DNA of 64,000 nt. It comes from 20CM-2-55-15 sp963738025 (lineage in GTDB: Bacteria; Acidobacteriota; Terriglobia; 20CM-2-55-15). The DNA lies in the NCBI GenBank assembly GCA_963738025.1, contig CAVTWA010000004.1, positions 248,001 through 312,000 of the forward strand, given 5' to 3'. The notes under the pieces are model-generated. The model did not search any database and was not told the DNA's origin. It saw only the letters and a program-made list of their open reading frames with translations. Positions 9,080-17,023 of this stretch are shown one piece after another. Position numbers and translations under genes: made by a program. Numbering within the stretch: the first letter of the stretch is position 1; every line of letters begins with the position of its first letter.

Positions 9080-9247
9080 ATGTCGACATCTGGTGATTTG
9101 ATTAAAGCCATTACAGAATTGGGAAAAGCACAGCTCGTTTTGACCGGCGACAACAGACTCGCAGCTCTGCAGCACCGGTCATGGATGGCTAATTGGCTCT
9201 CAGGGCCCTCTGCAGGGTTATCCACCGCAAACTGGGCACAAGTCTGA
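9080..9247 (+). CDS. Possible small protein (55 aa), unknown
   Basis: ATG 9080 follows GGAGGG with 5-nt spacing and opens 55 codons. The protein is mostly polar, with the stretches DLIKAITELGKAQLVL and WMANWLSG. It ends 10 nt before the 133-residue unknown gene on the same strand, so the two could form a transcription unit. No family was recognised; the good ribosome site is the main support. Confidence 0.35.
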   Translation: MSTSGDLIKAITELGKAQLVLTGDNRLAALQHRSWMANWLSGPSAGLSTANWAQV

Positions 9248-9257
9248 AAGGCAAAGT

Positions 9258-9659
9258 ATGAAGAAACATTTCAATGCACCTTTAGCCGTCAAGCCGTTTG
9301 ATCCTGAACCTTTGAACACGATAGCGCGGGCTCGCGTGCGTTACATTGGGTTCGAAGGTATTGGCGGCGGTCGTTGCCTCAGCTTTTCTGTAAAGTCTCA
9401 CGGCCATGATTCGGTCGACATCACAGTCGAGATCGCAGATGCGTCATTTAAAGCCACATCTGGAATTTCGATTCAGGATGCCGCTCCGATGGCGTACGAG
9501 AAATTAGTACAACTGTTCGCGAGAGAAGACGCGCTCGAGTCCAACAAATTATATTTGACGGATGCGGACATCGCGGCGTACATAGCCCGTCACGTGACTT
9601 CACAGAAGCGCGCATATTCAATGAGTGAAAGAAGGGAGCGATCAGACGTTGCGGCTTGA
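9258..9659 (+). CDS. Hypothetical protein (133 aa)
   Basis: The open frame is preceded by AAAGGC at suitable spacing. The predicted protein is soluble, with an N-terminal half of beta-like pattern (ARARVRYIGFEGIGGGRCLSF) and a helical C-terminal half (DAAPMAYEKLVQLFAR, DADIAAYIARHV). There is no signal peptide or membrane segment. I do not recognise a family. It may be cotranscribed with the small ORF just upstream. Confidence 0.55.
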   Translation: MKKHFNAPLAVKPFDPEPLNTIARARVRYIGFEGIGGGRCLSFSVKSHGHDSVDITVEIADASFKATSGISIQDAAPMAYEKLVQLFAREDALESNKLYLTDADIAAYIARHVTSQKRAYSMSERRERSDVAA

Positions 9660-9954
9660 TTGAAGCCTGCGTTTCAGCGATTAAAGTATTGATTTCGCGC
9701 CTGAATATCTAATTTTGCGGGTCGCTTTCACTTCGAGCTGCCTCACCAGCGGATTCCTTACGGCCAGCCAGTGGCGCCGGCTATCGGAAGCCCGGCGGAT
9801 CAAGCCTGCTGGGTAGCGTTCTGTCACGGCAAGGCAGGAGACAGAGTCCTGAGCCTGGAGAGGGAATTTCAAGAAAGTTACACTGATCCGGACGCACGAC
9901 ATGGCATCTAACTCTCTGACAGGCTCGGTATAAAGCTTCTGGTATCATCCGCGG

Positions 9955-11361
9955 ATGAACGACCTAACCCCAAAGCTGTTCGATCGGGCACCACGAACAC
10001 TTTTTGGACCGTTGGGGGACGGGTATGCGGAATTATATTGGGAAGTATTGGCGACCCTATATGCCTTTGAATTCGAGCGCGAACCGTTTATGGTCACGCG
10101 GACAATGGCCGTCGAGGCGGCGGAGCACATTATCCGCGAGTCGCCGCTTTGGACAGCTCGACGGCAGGAACTGGAATCCTTGATTGGGGACGAAGACGTC
10201 GCAATCGATGGCGTTCGCGATGAAGCCACGGTTGTGCGAGCCCTCGCAAGGCGGCTCATTGCGCGGGTTGAACGAAGTGGATGGGTTCACTTCCAATATC
10301 GATCCGGGATGGGCGAGATCCTCAGCTTTCATCCTTATGCTGCAAGAATCCTGGAAACCCTGCTCAGAATCGCTCGCGATGAGCAACCAATCTTCCAAGG
10401 TTATGTGCACTCGATTGCGGCTCTACTCGATTCAAAAACCTTCGTCCAACGCCCGGGTGTTTCCCTCTCAGAGGCCAAGCGGCACGCAATCGATCTCGTT
10501 CGAGAGCTGAAGATTCTGGAACGGAACATTCATGTTTTTACACAGCGCATTCTCGCCGAGGCCGCAACCGCGGCAAACGTCCTTGAGGAGGGTCTTGAGC
10601 GTTATGAGCAGGCGGTCATGGCGAACTACCATCGGTTAAAGACTGTGGACAATGTCTATCGCCAGCGATCGGCAATTCTCGATCGCCTCGACATGATTGA
10701 ACGAGACGATCTCGCGCTCGACGAGGCCGCGGAGTGGTACGCGATCCAGCGGGGATTCGGCAAACAACAGGGCCGCGCTAATGTGCTTGACGATCTCGCC
10801 TTGTTGCGCGCGCAATTCGACGCGATCCCCCGCATCATTGACGACATTGATATCCGCAACTCCCGGTTTTCTGGAGCAGCGCTGCAAAGAATCCGCTATC
10901 TGCTGCGGCAGGACCGTCGCACAGAAGGGCAACTTCAATTCATCGTTCACGAGTTGGCAAAGGGCGGCGGCCCGGAGCTCGACTTCGACGTCTACAGGTG
11001 CGAACTCCTGGCGGATGGATTCCTTTACACTCCTCCAACGGATCGGCCCCGTCCAAAAATTCAGAGGCTTTCAAAGCAGACTGAGGTCGATGGGGACCGC
11101 ATTCGCAAAGAGGCCTCGCGGAAAGTGCGGCGAATGTTCAATCGTCGTCGAGTGGAAGAGTTCGTTGATGAAATACTTGCGGGACGGCAACAGATGGGAA
11201 TAGAAGAAGTACCGGTCGAAACGGACGACGAATACATCCGGCTGCTCTACCTTGCATCCTATGGTATCGATCGCAATTCATCGTTCCGATTCACGCCATC
11301 TGCTGAACGGGTTCGCAAGGGCATGTACGGGCATCCGGCCGGTCGAATCGAGCACAAATAG
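9955..11361 (+). CDS. jetA: Wadjet system protein JetA (kleisin-like, type II-like)
   Basis: First gene of a four-gene set in the canonical Wadjet order. The 468-residue protein opens with PKLFDRAPRTLFGPLGDGYAELYWEVLATLY, split here by motif: KLFDRAPRTLFGPL and YAELYWEVLATLY resemble the start of the JetA/DUF5716 family of type II systems. It is helical throughout, with long charged helices (about residues 175-300) fitting a kleisin that bridges the SMC dimer. JetA, JetB and JetC form a condensin-like loop-extruding complex that senses small circular DNA. No ribosome site precedes ATG 9955; a TATCAT lies at 9943-9948. JetB starts 3 nt after the stop. Confidence 0.82.
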   Translation: MNDLTPKLFDRAPRTLFGPLGDGYAELYWEVLATLYAFEFEREPFMVTRTMAVEAAEHIIRESPLWTARRQELESLIGDEDVAIDGVRDEATVVRALARRLIARVERSGWVHFQYRSGMGEILSFHPYAARILETLLRIARDEQPIFQGYVHSIAALLDSKTFVQRPGVSLSEAKRHAIDLVRELKILERNIHVFTQRILAEAATAANVLEEGLERYEQAVMANYHRLKTVDNVYRQRSAILDRLDMIERDDLALDEAAEWYAIQRGFGKQQGRANVLDDLALLRAQFDAIPRIIDDIDIRNSRFSGAALQRIRYLLRQDRRTEGQLQFIVHELAKGGGPELDFDVYRCELLADGFLYTPPTDRPRPKIQRLSKQTEVDGDRIRKEASRKVRRMFNRRRVEEFVDEILAGRQQMGIEEVPVETDDEYIRLLYLASYGIDRNSSFRFTPSAERVRKGMYGHPAGRIEHK

Positions 11362-11364
11362 CTG

Positions 11365-12030
11365 ATGGATTTTCTGGAAGACTATCCCAACCTGGAACCT
11401 GCCCAGAAGGAGCGATTTCAACAAATCGTGACGCGGCTACTGTCCGGCGAAGTTCTTACGCCAGGTCCTGCACTCAAACCGGATCCGGATTGGCGGTTCG
11501 CGGAGAGGTTCAGGGAGATCATCGACTCCTACCTGAGGTTTGGAGGATGGCGTCTGGATATCGACCTCGGTCTTCGCCTCGCTCGTGCGGTGCACGAAGT
11601 CGGAGCACAACGCGTGAGGTTCACCAAGGCCGAAAGCCTTTTGTTGTGTATGCTCAGACTCTTCTACCACGAACAAATGCAAACCGTCTCCGACGACGAG
11701 CATTGTGAAATCGATGTCGGCTCGCTCAGAGAACGCCTTGTCCATGCCGGCAAACCCGCCAACCAACTTTCATCGCGCTCCCTGGCTCTATCGCTTCGAC
11801 GATTGGCGCGGTACTCGCTAGTTGAGATCGCTCGTGGTTTCGAAGGACGGGACGACGAACTGATTACCGTTACTCCCCTCATTGAGAAAGTCTTGCCCCC
11901 AGAACGCATTCAGGATATCGAGCAGAAGCTGCAGGCATATCTTTCCTCACGTGCGATGGACCTCGACGCCACGACTGCTGAAGCCGACACGGAAGACGAT
12001 AGCAACGAACTCGCAGAGGGCGCCGAATGA
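11365..12030 (+). CDS. jetB: Wadjet system protein JetB (DUF4194-like, KITE subunit)
   Basis: This 221-residue protein sits between JetA and the SMC gene, as JetB always does. It carries a winged-helix-like pattern typical of DUF4194/MukE-like subunits: RFREIIDSYLRFGGWRLDIDL, shown here in parts as RFREIIDSYLR and GGWRLDIDL, then FTKAESLLLCMLRLFYHEQ and RSLALSLRRLARYSLVE. The family role is to bind the kleisin JetA and DNA in the condensin-like complex. The C-terminus is acidic. Its stop overlaps the JetC start by 4 nt (ATGA), implying translational coupling and matched dosage. Confidence 0.82.
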   Translation: MDFLEDYPNLEPAQKERFQQIVTRLLSGEVLTPGPALKPDPDWRFAERFREIIDSYLRFGGWRLDIDLGLRLARAVHEVGAQRVRFTKAESLLLCMLRLFYHEQMQTVSDDEHCEIDVGSLRERLVHAGKPANQLSSRSLALSLRRLARYSLVEIARGFEGRDDELITVTPLIEKVLPPERIQDIEQKLQAYLSSRAMDLDATTAEADTEDDSNELAEGAE

Positions 12031-15000
12031 AGCGCCTGGACGCCGTGCGCCTGGTCCAATGGTTCCACTTTCAGGACGAAACTCTCCCCATTGGAGGCAA
12101 TTGTCTTCTGCTCGGCGACAACGGCAGCGGAAAGACCACCATACTCGATGCCATTCAATGCGCAGTTGTCGCCGATTTCAACGATGTCCTGCTCAATCGA
12201 GCCGCCAACGAAAAGAGCCAGCGCACTCTCTACGGATATGTTCGATGGAAACTCGGATTCGAAGATGAAACCCAGCCCGGCAAAACACACTTCGCCCGAG
12301 AAGGTTGCACGTCATACGTGATACTGGAATTTCGAGACACTGAGAACTTCTCCGAAGTCTTCACATGCGGTTTGGGCTTTGAAGCAACGACCACCGATAC
12401 GTCTGTCAACAAACTGTATTTCCTCATCCCAGGCGCAACGGCCAATCAAATCGAATGTGTCTCCGATGACATCGTGCTGTCCTTGCGCGATTTTCGCACC
12501 TGGGTTCGAAGTGGAACGGGACGGTACTGGAACGATGCAGGCACGTACCGCGAAGAACTCCGCCAGCGGCTCGGGGTTTTGCCCGATTCATTCCATCGCC
12601 TGATCGTGAAAGCACTGGCATTCAAGCCTATTGGGCAAGTCCGTCAATTCGTTTTCGACTACCTGCTCGACGAGCGGCCGATCAATACCACTGCGTTACA
12701 GGCCAACTTAGAGCACTACAAACGCCTGGAAGGTGAAGCGAAAGAGGCTGAGCAGCGCATAAACGAACTCGATGAGATCGTGCGGGAAGGCGAGCGGATT
12801 CGGACAGAGCAGCGCACGGCGGACAGCCATCGCTACATGGAACTGCGCGCGGATTGCGAAGCGGCCCAAACGCACGTTCAGCAAGTCGAAGATGCCTTGG
12901 CCCAGGAGCGGGCGCACAAGGCCGGGCTCCAACTCCGGAGCGAAACGATCCGGACGGAAATAGAGGCGCTGCAGCAGGAGTGGGAGCGCCTGCTTCGATT
13001 GCTTGAAGGGCATGAGATATACCGCCACCTGCGAGACCTGGAACGGCAACTCCAGGACACAGAGTCGAAGCGAGATCAGGCCGAAGCCGCAGACCATGAG
13101 GCACGCAAGCTGCTCCTTCTGCAAACCAGTGCACTCGACTCCCTGCTTTCGCCGGAAGCGCAAAACTTCCGGCGATCACGCCCCCTGCTGTTTGAGCGTG
13201 ACGACTTGTTCGGCGCCCAGGAAGCGCCCGAAACGGTTTCGCGCCTTCACGCCACTTTGGCATCGGAAGGGGCGCTCGTGGGAAGGGATCTCAACACATG
13301 GGAACGCCGATTGGATCGTGCCGCCGATCGCGTCCGGCATGCGCGCGTCATCATCGAATCCGAACTGGAAGGGGCGAAAGCGGAAGGCCAGGCGCTGCAG
13401 GAAGAGCAGCGCCTCTTGGAATCCGGCCGTCAAAAGTATCCGAACGGAGCCGCCGCTCTCTTGCACCTGCTATCGTCGCGGCTCAAAGGCCAGCGAGAAC
13501 CCAGGCCGCTTTGCGAATTAATCGAGGTTCCCGATGAGCGCTGGCGCAACGCAGTGGAAGGCTACCTGAATACTCGGCGCTTTGATGTCGTCATCGCGCC
13601 GGACGATTATTCCCGCGCCCTGTCGCTCTACGAAAAGCACAAGCGGGAGTATGCGCTTCCCGGCATCGGAATGGTCTTCATCTCGGGAGTCGGACTGGTG
13701 GATATGGAGCGCATCCTGCGTCACACCGCCCGATGCGAACCGCGGTCTCTGGCCGAGAAGGTGGAAACAAAGGATCCGTATGCCCGCGCCTATTCCGACT
13801 TCCTGCTCGGCGATGTCATTTGCGTCGGCGACGAGCAGTCTCTTCGGAAGCATCGTTCGGCTATTACCGACACGGTGATGGTGTATCGGAATCATGTGGC
13901 CAGGCAGACCGGACGCGAGATTTATTCCCGGCACTATATCGGTGAAGCCGCTCGAAATCGCAGACTGCAGGAAATCGCCTCACACATGGCCGAACTGCAC
14001 GCGCAGGTCATTATTGGCGCCGGCACACTCACCTGGCTGAACAGTGTCATCGCCGCAATTTCCAGAGCAAACACTGTCGCAGGACGCTTGCCGGAATTGG
14101 TCGAACGCGCTGAAGGACTCGCCGGCTTCAAGTTGCAGGCAATCCGTCTGGCGGCGCAAAAGGAAAAGCTCGATCGAAGCGGGATTCGGCAACTCGAAGA
14201 GGACCGGGATGCTGCAATGAGGTCGCGCACCAAGCTGGACTCCGAGCTAAATCGTATCGGGCCGGAAATCGGCTCCAGCACGAACGAGATCGCACACCTC
14301 TCAGCGACAGTGAATGCAGCGACCGGCCAACTCCAAGCCGCGGACGCCTTGCGCGAATCGTTCTCGTCCCAACTGGATGCCGCACAATTGGCCGCATTCG
14401 AGCAACGTTACGAACGGGAACGGGTGGAACGAACGCAAAGAGAGATTCACGAGACGTTCGAGAGGCAACGCCGGAATATAGAAAGCCGCATTGACGGACT
14501 GAAAGGAAAATTGATCGGCCTGAAAGCGAAGTATGTCGAACGCCACGGCCTCGCGGCGGCTATTGAAGGCGCCGGCTTCGAAGAATTCTCAGTCGAGCTC
14601 GATCTATGGCGGGAAAGCCGGTTGCCTTCATACAAAGAGAAGATCAGCGAAGCCAAGACCAAGGCTCTTCAGCAACTCGCGGAAGATATTGTGTTCCGGT
14701 TGCGGGAGAATCTGATTCTGGTTCGTCGCCAAATCGACGACTTGAACAAGGCCCTGAAAGATGTTCCCTTCGGGTCGGAGCAATATCAATTCACGGTTGA
14801 GATCGATCCGGCACATCGTGACTTCCACAACCTTGTTATGGACGCCGGGCGCTTTGAGAAGGAGTCTCTTTTCGGCGCTTCCGCCCTTGCAGCGCCGGAA
14901 CTGAAAGAAACACTGGGAAACCTTCTGGATCGACTTGTCGAAGCGGAGGCAAGGCAGGTCAAGACCGAACTCGAAGCGAAAGCCGACTATCGCGAGTACT

Positions 15001-15449
15001 TCAACTACGACCTCAAGATCCTGCACGCCGACGGGAGGCATTCATTCTACGACAAAGTCTCCGGGGACAAATCCGGAGGCGAAACGCAAACGCCCTATTA
15101 CATCGCCGTTCTTGCGTCGATGTATCGCCTGTATCGAAGTCGCTCTCTGGATGGCCGCCCAACATGCGGCCTTGTGCTTCTCGACGAAGCCTTTGGAAAG
15201 ATGGATGAATCCCGAATCGCCGCAACGCTGACCTTCGCGCGGAATCTGGATCTTCAACTTGTCCTGGCAACACCGAAGGAAAGGAGCGAACTGGTTGCCC
15301 CGCGGGTCGAACGCAGTCTCCTGATTTATAAGGAACCCATCGGCGGTGCACCTACGGTATTGGATTTCACAAAGGAATTTGCACAACATGACAGCTCCAA
15401 CGCGCCTTCCGCGGAGAGATCTGCTCACGATGGTGCTGGACGCACATGA
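12027..15449 (+). CDS. jetC: Wadjet system SMC-like ATPase JetC
   Basis: This 1140-residue protein has SMC architecture. Walker A GDNGSGKTT is at residues 30-38. Long coiled-coil arms (about 220-400 and 690-880) flank a hinge-like centre. The C-terminal head has the ABC signature GDKSGGETQTPYY near residue 1012 and Walker B LVLLDEAFGKMDESR near 1048, followed by LQLVLATPKER. It should power DNA loop extrusion by the JetABC complex. All ATPase motifs are intact, so the protein looks functional. Its 3' end overlaps the likely JetD start by 62 nt. Confidence 0.9.
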   Translation: MKRLDAVRLVQWFHFQDETLPIGGNCLLLGDNGSGKTTILDAIQCAVVADFNDVLLNRAANEKSQRTLYGYVRWKLGFEDETQPGKTHFAREGCTSYVILEFRDTENFSEVFTCGLGFEATTTDTSVNKLYFLIPGATANQIECVSDDIVLSLRDFRTWVRSGTGRYWNDAGTYREELRQRLGVLPDSFHRLIVKALAFKPIGQVRQFVFDYLLDERPINTTALQANLEHYKRLEGEAKEAEQRINELDEIVREGERIRTEQRTADSHRYMELRADCEAAQTHVQQVEDALAQERAHKAGLQLRSETIRTEIEALQQEWERLLRLLEGHEIYRHLRDLERQLQDTESKRDQAEAADHEARKLLLLQTSALDSLLSPEAQNFRRSRPLLFERDDLFGAQEAPETVSRLHATLASEGALVGRDLNTWERRLDRAADRVRHARVIIESELEGAKAEGQALQEEQRLLESGRQKYPNGAAALLHLLSSRLKGQREPRPLCELIEVPDERWRNAVEGYLNTRRFDVVIAPDDYSRALSLYEKHKREYALPGIGMVFISGVGLVDMERILRHTARCEPRSLAEKVETKDPYARAYSDFLLGDVICVGDEQSLRKHRSAITDTVMVYRNHVARQTGREIYSRHYIGEAARNRRLQEIASHMAELHAQVIIGAGTLTWLNSVIAAISRANTVAGRLPELVERAEGLAGFKLQAIRLAAQKEKLDRSGIRQLEEDRDAAMRSRTKLDSELNRIGPEIGSSTNEIAHLSATVNAATGQLQAADALRESFSSQLDAAQLAAFEQRYERERVERTQREIHETFERQRRNIESRIDGLKGKLIGLKAKYVERHGLAAAIEGAGFEEFSVELDLWRESRLPSYKEKISEAKTKALQQLAEDIVFRLRENLILVRRQIDDLNKALKDVPFGSEQYQFTVEIDPAHRDFHNLVMDAGRFEKESLFGASALAAPELKETLGNLLDRLVEAEARQVKTELEAKADYREYFNYDLKILHADGRHSFYDKVSGDKSGGETQTPYYIAVLASMYRLYRSRSLDGRPTCGLVLLDEAFGKMDESRIAATLTFARNLDLQLVLATPKERSELVAPRVERSLLIYKEPIGGAPTVLDFTKEFAQHDSSNAPSAERSAHDGAGRT

Positions 15450-16710
15450 GCGAAGCATCTCTTACGGAAAGCCGGCCCCATGGCCGCGTGAAGTAATCAT
15501 AAAATTCGACGCGAAGACATTCCCGGAAGCTTTCGCGCCCTCAGGGCGGACCATTCGAGCGTCCCTCCTTGCCACCTTATCGAAGCTTGAAGAGGAGTGC
15601 TGCCTGCGTATCGTGCGTCATGTTAAAGGACCGCTTACTGCAGAACCGAGGGAGATTCGCCTTGGTCCAGAGCAGGTGCTGTTTGCCTATGCAGCTGCGC
15701 AGGAACTCGGTTACGAACCTCTCTCGGTCGCCGTTGAAAAAATAGGCTCCCATGCAGTCCACCTTCTGAGTGGCCCGGCGCCTGCCCCTACACCCGATTG
15801 GATGCGCGAGTTTCTCGAACGCTTGCGTGACGGACTGAAAGAGGCTGACCCGTCCATCCTCGGAATGAAGCGTGAGCGGCTTAAGCGAGAATGGCGCAGT
15901 ATTCAACCGGCGTTGACAGCCTCAGTGGCCCTCGCGCAGGGTATTACTCCAGCGTGGGAGCGAGTCGTCAGCGAACGCCTGTACAATGACTCCAAACTCC
16001 TGGGTCGCATTCGGTCTCATGTAGTTGCGATCCTTGTTCGGGCAGACCCACGATGGGAGGGAGTGCCTTCTGAGGAAGCCCCCGATCTGCTTGAGGCCTA
16101 TGGCGTGCGTCGAAAACCTGGACTCATCCGATGTGCTGGCTCTGGTACCTTCCGAATTGGCGACCGATCCTATGACGTCCGCGATTTCCAGCCGGTGGCA
16201 CACTTGCCGGAAGCCTGGGCAGAGGCATGGGTCGACGCCGTAGAGCAAGCACAAGCTCAAATCCTCACGACAATCGAAAACGAATACCCGTTCTTTTCGT
16301 ACGTCGAGGAAGCCGGGGGTCCCGACGGCTTGGGCAAACGCAGCGAAGTCGCTCTGTATACCGCAGGTTTTCCAACTCCCGGCTTGATATCCGCATTGCG
16401 GCTCCTTTGCGACCGGCTGCCCAACCTCCGCCTTCGTCATTGGGGCGACGCAGACGTTGGAGGCCTGCGCATTTGGTGGTTTCTTCGTTCCCAACTCCAG
16501 CGACCGATAGAACTGTTTCGTACAACAGCGCAGTGGCTGGACAACGAAGTTCAGAAAGGAGGCACGCCGCTATCTTCGTCCGAACGTGCAGCGCTGACGC
16601 GCCTCCAGGGTCAGATGGAAGGGATTTCAGATGACGATGTCTCGGCCGCGCGCAATCTCATTGAATCGCTTTCACGTTGCGGACTCAAATTGGAGCAGGA
16701 ACGTTTCTGA
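15388..16710 (+). CDS. jetD: Wadjet system nuclease JetD (TOPRIM, DUF3322/DUF2220-type)
   Basis: This 440-residue protein has an N-terminal helical/wHTH part (LPRRDLLTMVLDAHERS) and a C-terminal TOPRIM fold. The TOPRIM glutamate motif is TTIENEYPFFSY (about residues 294-305), and the acidic metal motif is HWGDADVGGLRIWW (about 351-364). JetD is the DNA-cleaving subunit that cuts the circular DNA trapped by JetABC. ATG 15388 overlaps the jetC end by 62 nt; ATG 15430 is an alternative. The catalytic residues are retained, so the four-gene operon is complete. Confidence 0.83.
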   Translation: MTAPTRLPRRDLLTMVLDAHERSISYGKPAPWPREVIIKFDAKTFPEAFAPSGRTIRASLLATLSKLEEECCLRIVRHVKGPLTAEPREIRLGPEQVLFAYAAAQELGYEPLSVAVEKIGSHAVHLLSGPAPAPTPDWMREFLERLRDGLKEADPSILGMKRERLKREWRSIQPALTASVALAQGITPAWERVVSERLYNDSKLLGRIRSHVVAILVRADPRWEGVPSEEAPDLLEAYGVRRKPGLIRCAGSGTFRIGDRSYDVRDFQPVAHLPEAWAEAWVDAVEQAQAQILTTIENEYPFFSYVEEAGGPDGLGKRSEVALYTAGFPTPGLISALRLLCDRLPNLRLRHWGDADVGGLRIWWFLRSQLQRPIELFRTTAQWLDNEVQKGGTPLSSSERAALTRLQGQMEGISDDDVSAARNLIESLSRCGLKLEQERF

Positions 16711-16727
16711 CACATCAAGAGCGCGTT

Positions 16728-17022
16728 ATGATATTTGCCATGAGGCTCGCCATTTCACGTAACGATCCCTGTCCGGTTCGAGAACAGAGGCCGCCCAAAG
16801 TCCGTCAGACTTTGGTTCGTCTTCGGCGCAAGGGCCTCGATCGCGCTCATATCATGGACATGATCGCTGACGTCATGCTCCATGAAACACAAGGGCGCCG
16901 AAGCGGAAGGAGGCGAACGCAACATCTCACGCTACGTCTCGCAGTTCCGATGGCTGCCCACACCCGACTGCGAGCAGCCGGAAGTTAACGCGCAGGCTTT
17001 AACAAAAGAAGAGGCTCCCTGA
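16728..17022 (+). pseudogene. Small unknown gene, probably frameshifted
   Basis: From ATG 16728 the frame reads ISRNDPCP, resembling the start of a SEC-C zinc motif but lacking its later cysteines, then VRQTLVRLRRKGLDRAH and MIADVMLHE, a pattern seen in small helical proteins. After MLHE the frame becomes Arg-rich. The +1 frame opens at ATG 16882 and gives a better balanced continuation (ERNISRYVSQFRWLP, then EVNAQALTKEEAP) whose stop lies 1 nt before the SNF2 start. A single indel near 16885 would join the halves into one ~97-residue protein ahead of the helicase. The function is unknown. Confidence 0.35.
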
Positions 17023-17023
17023 T

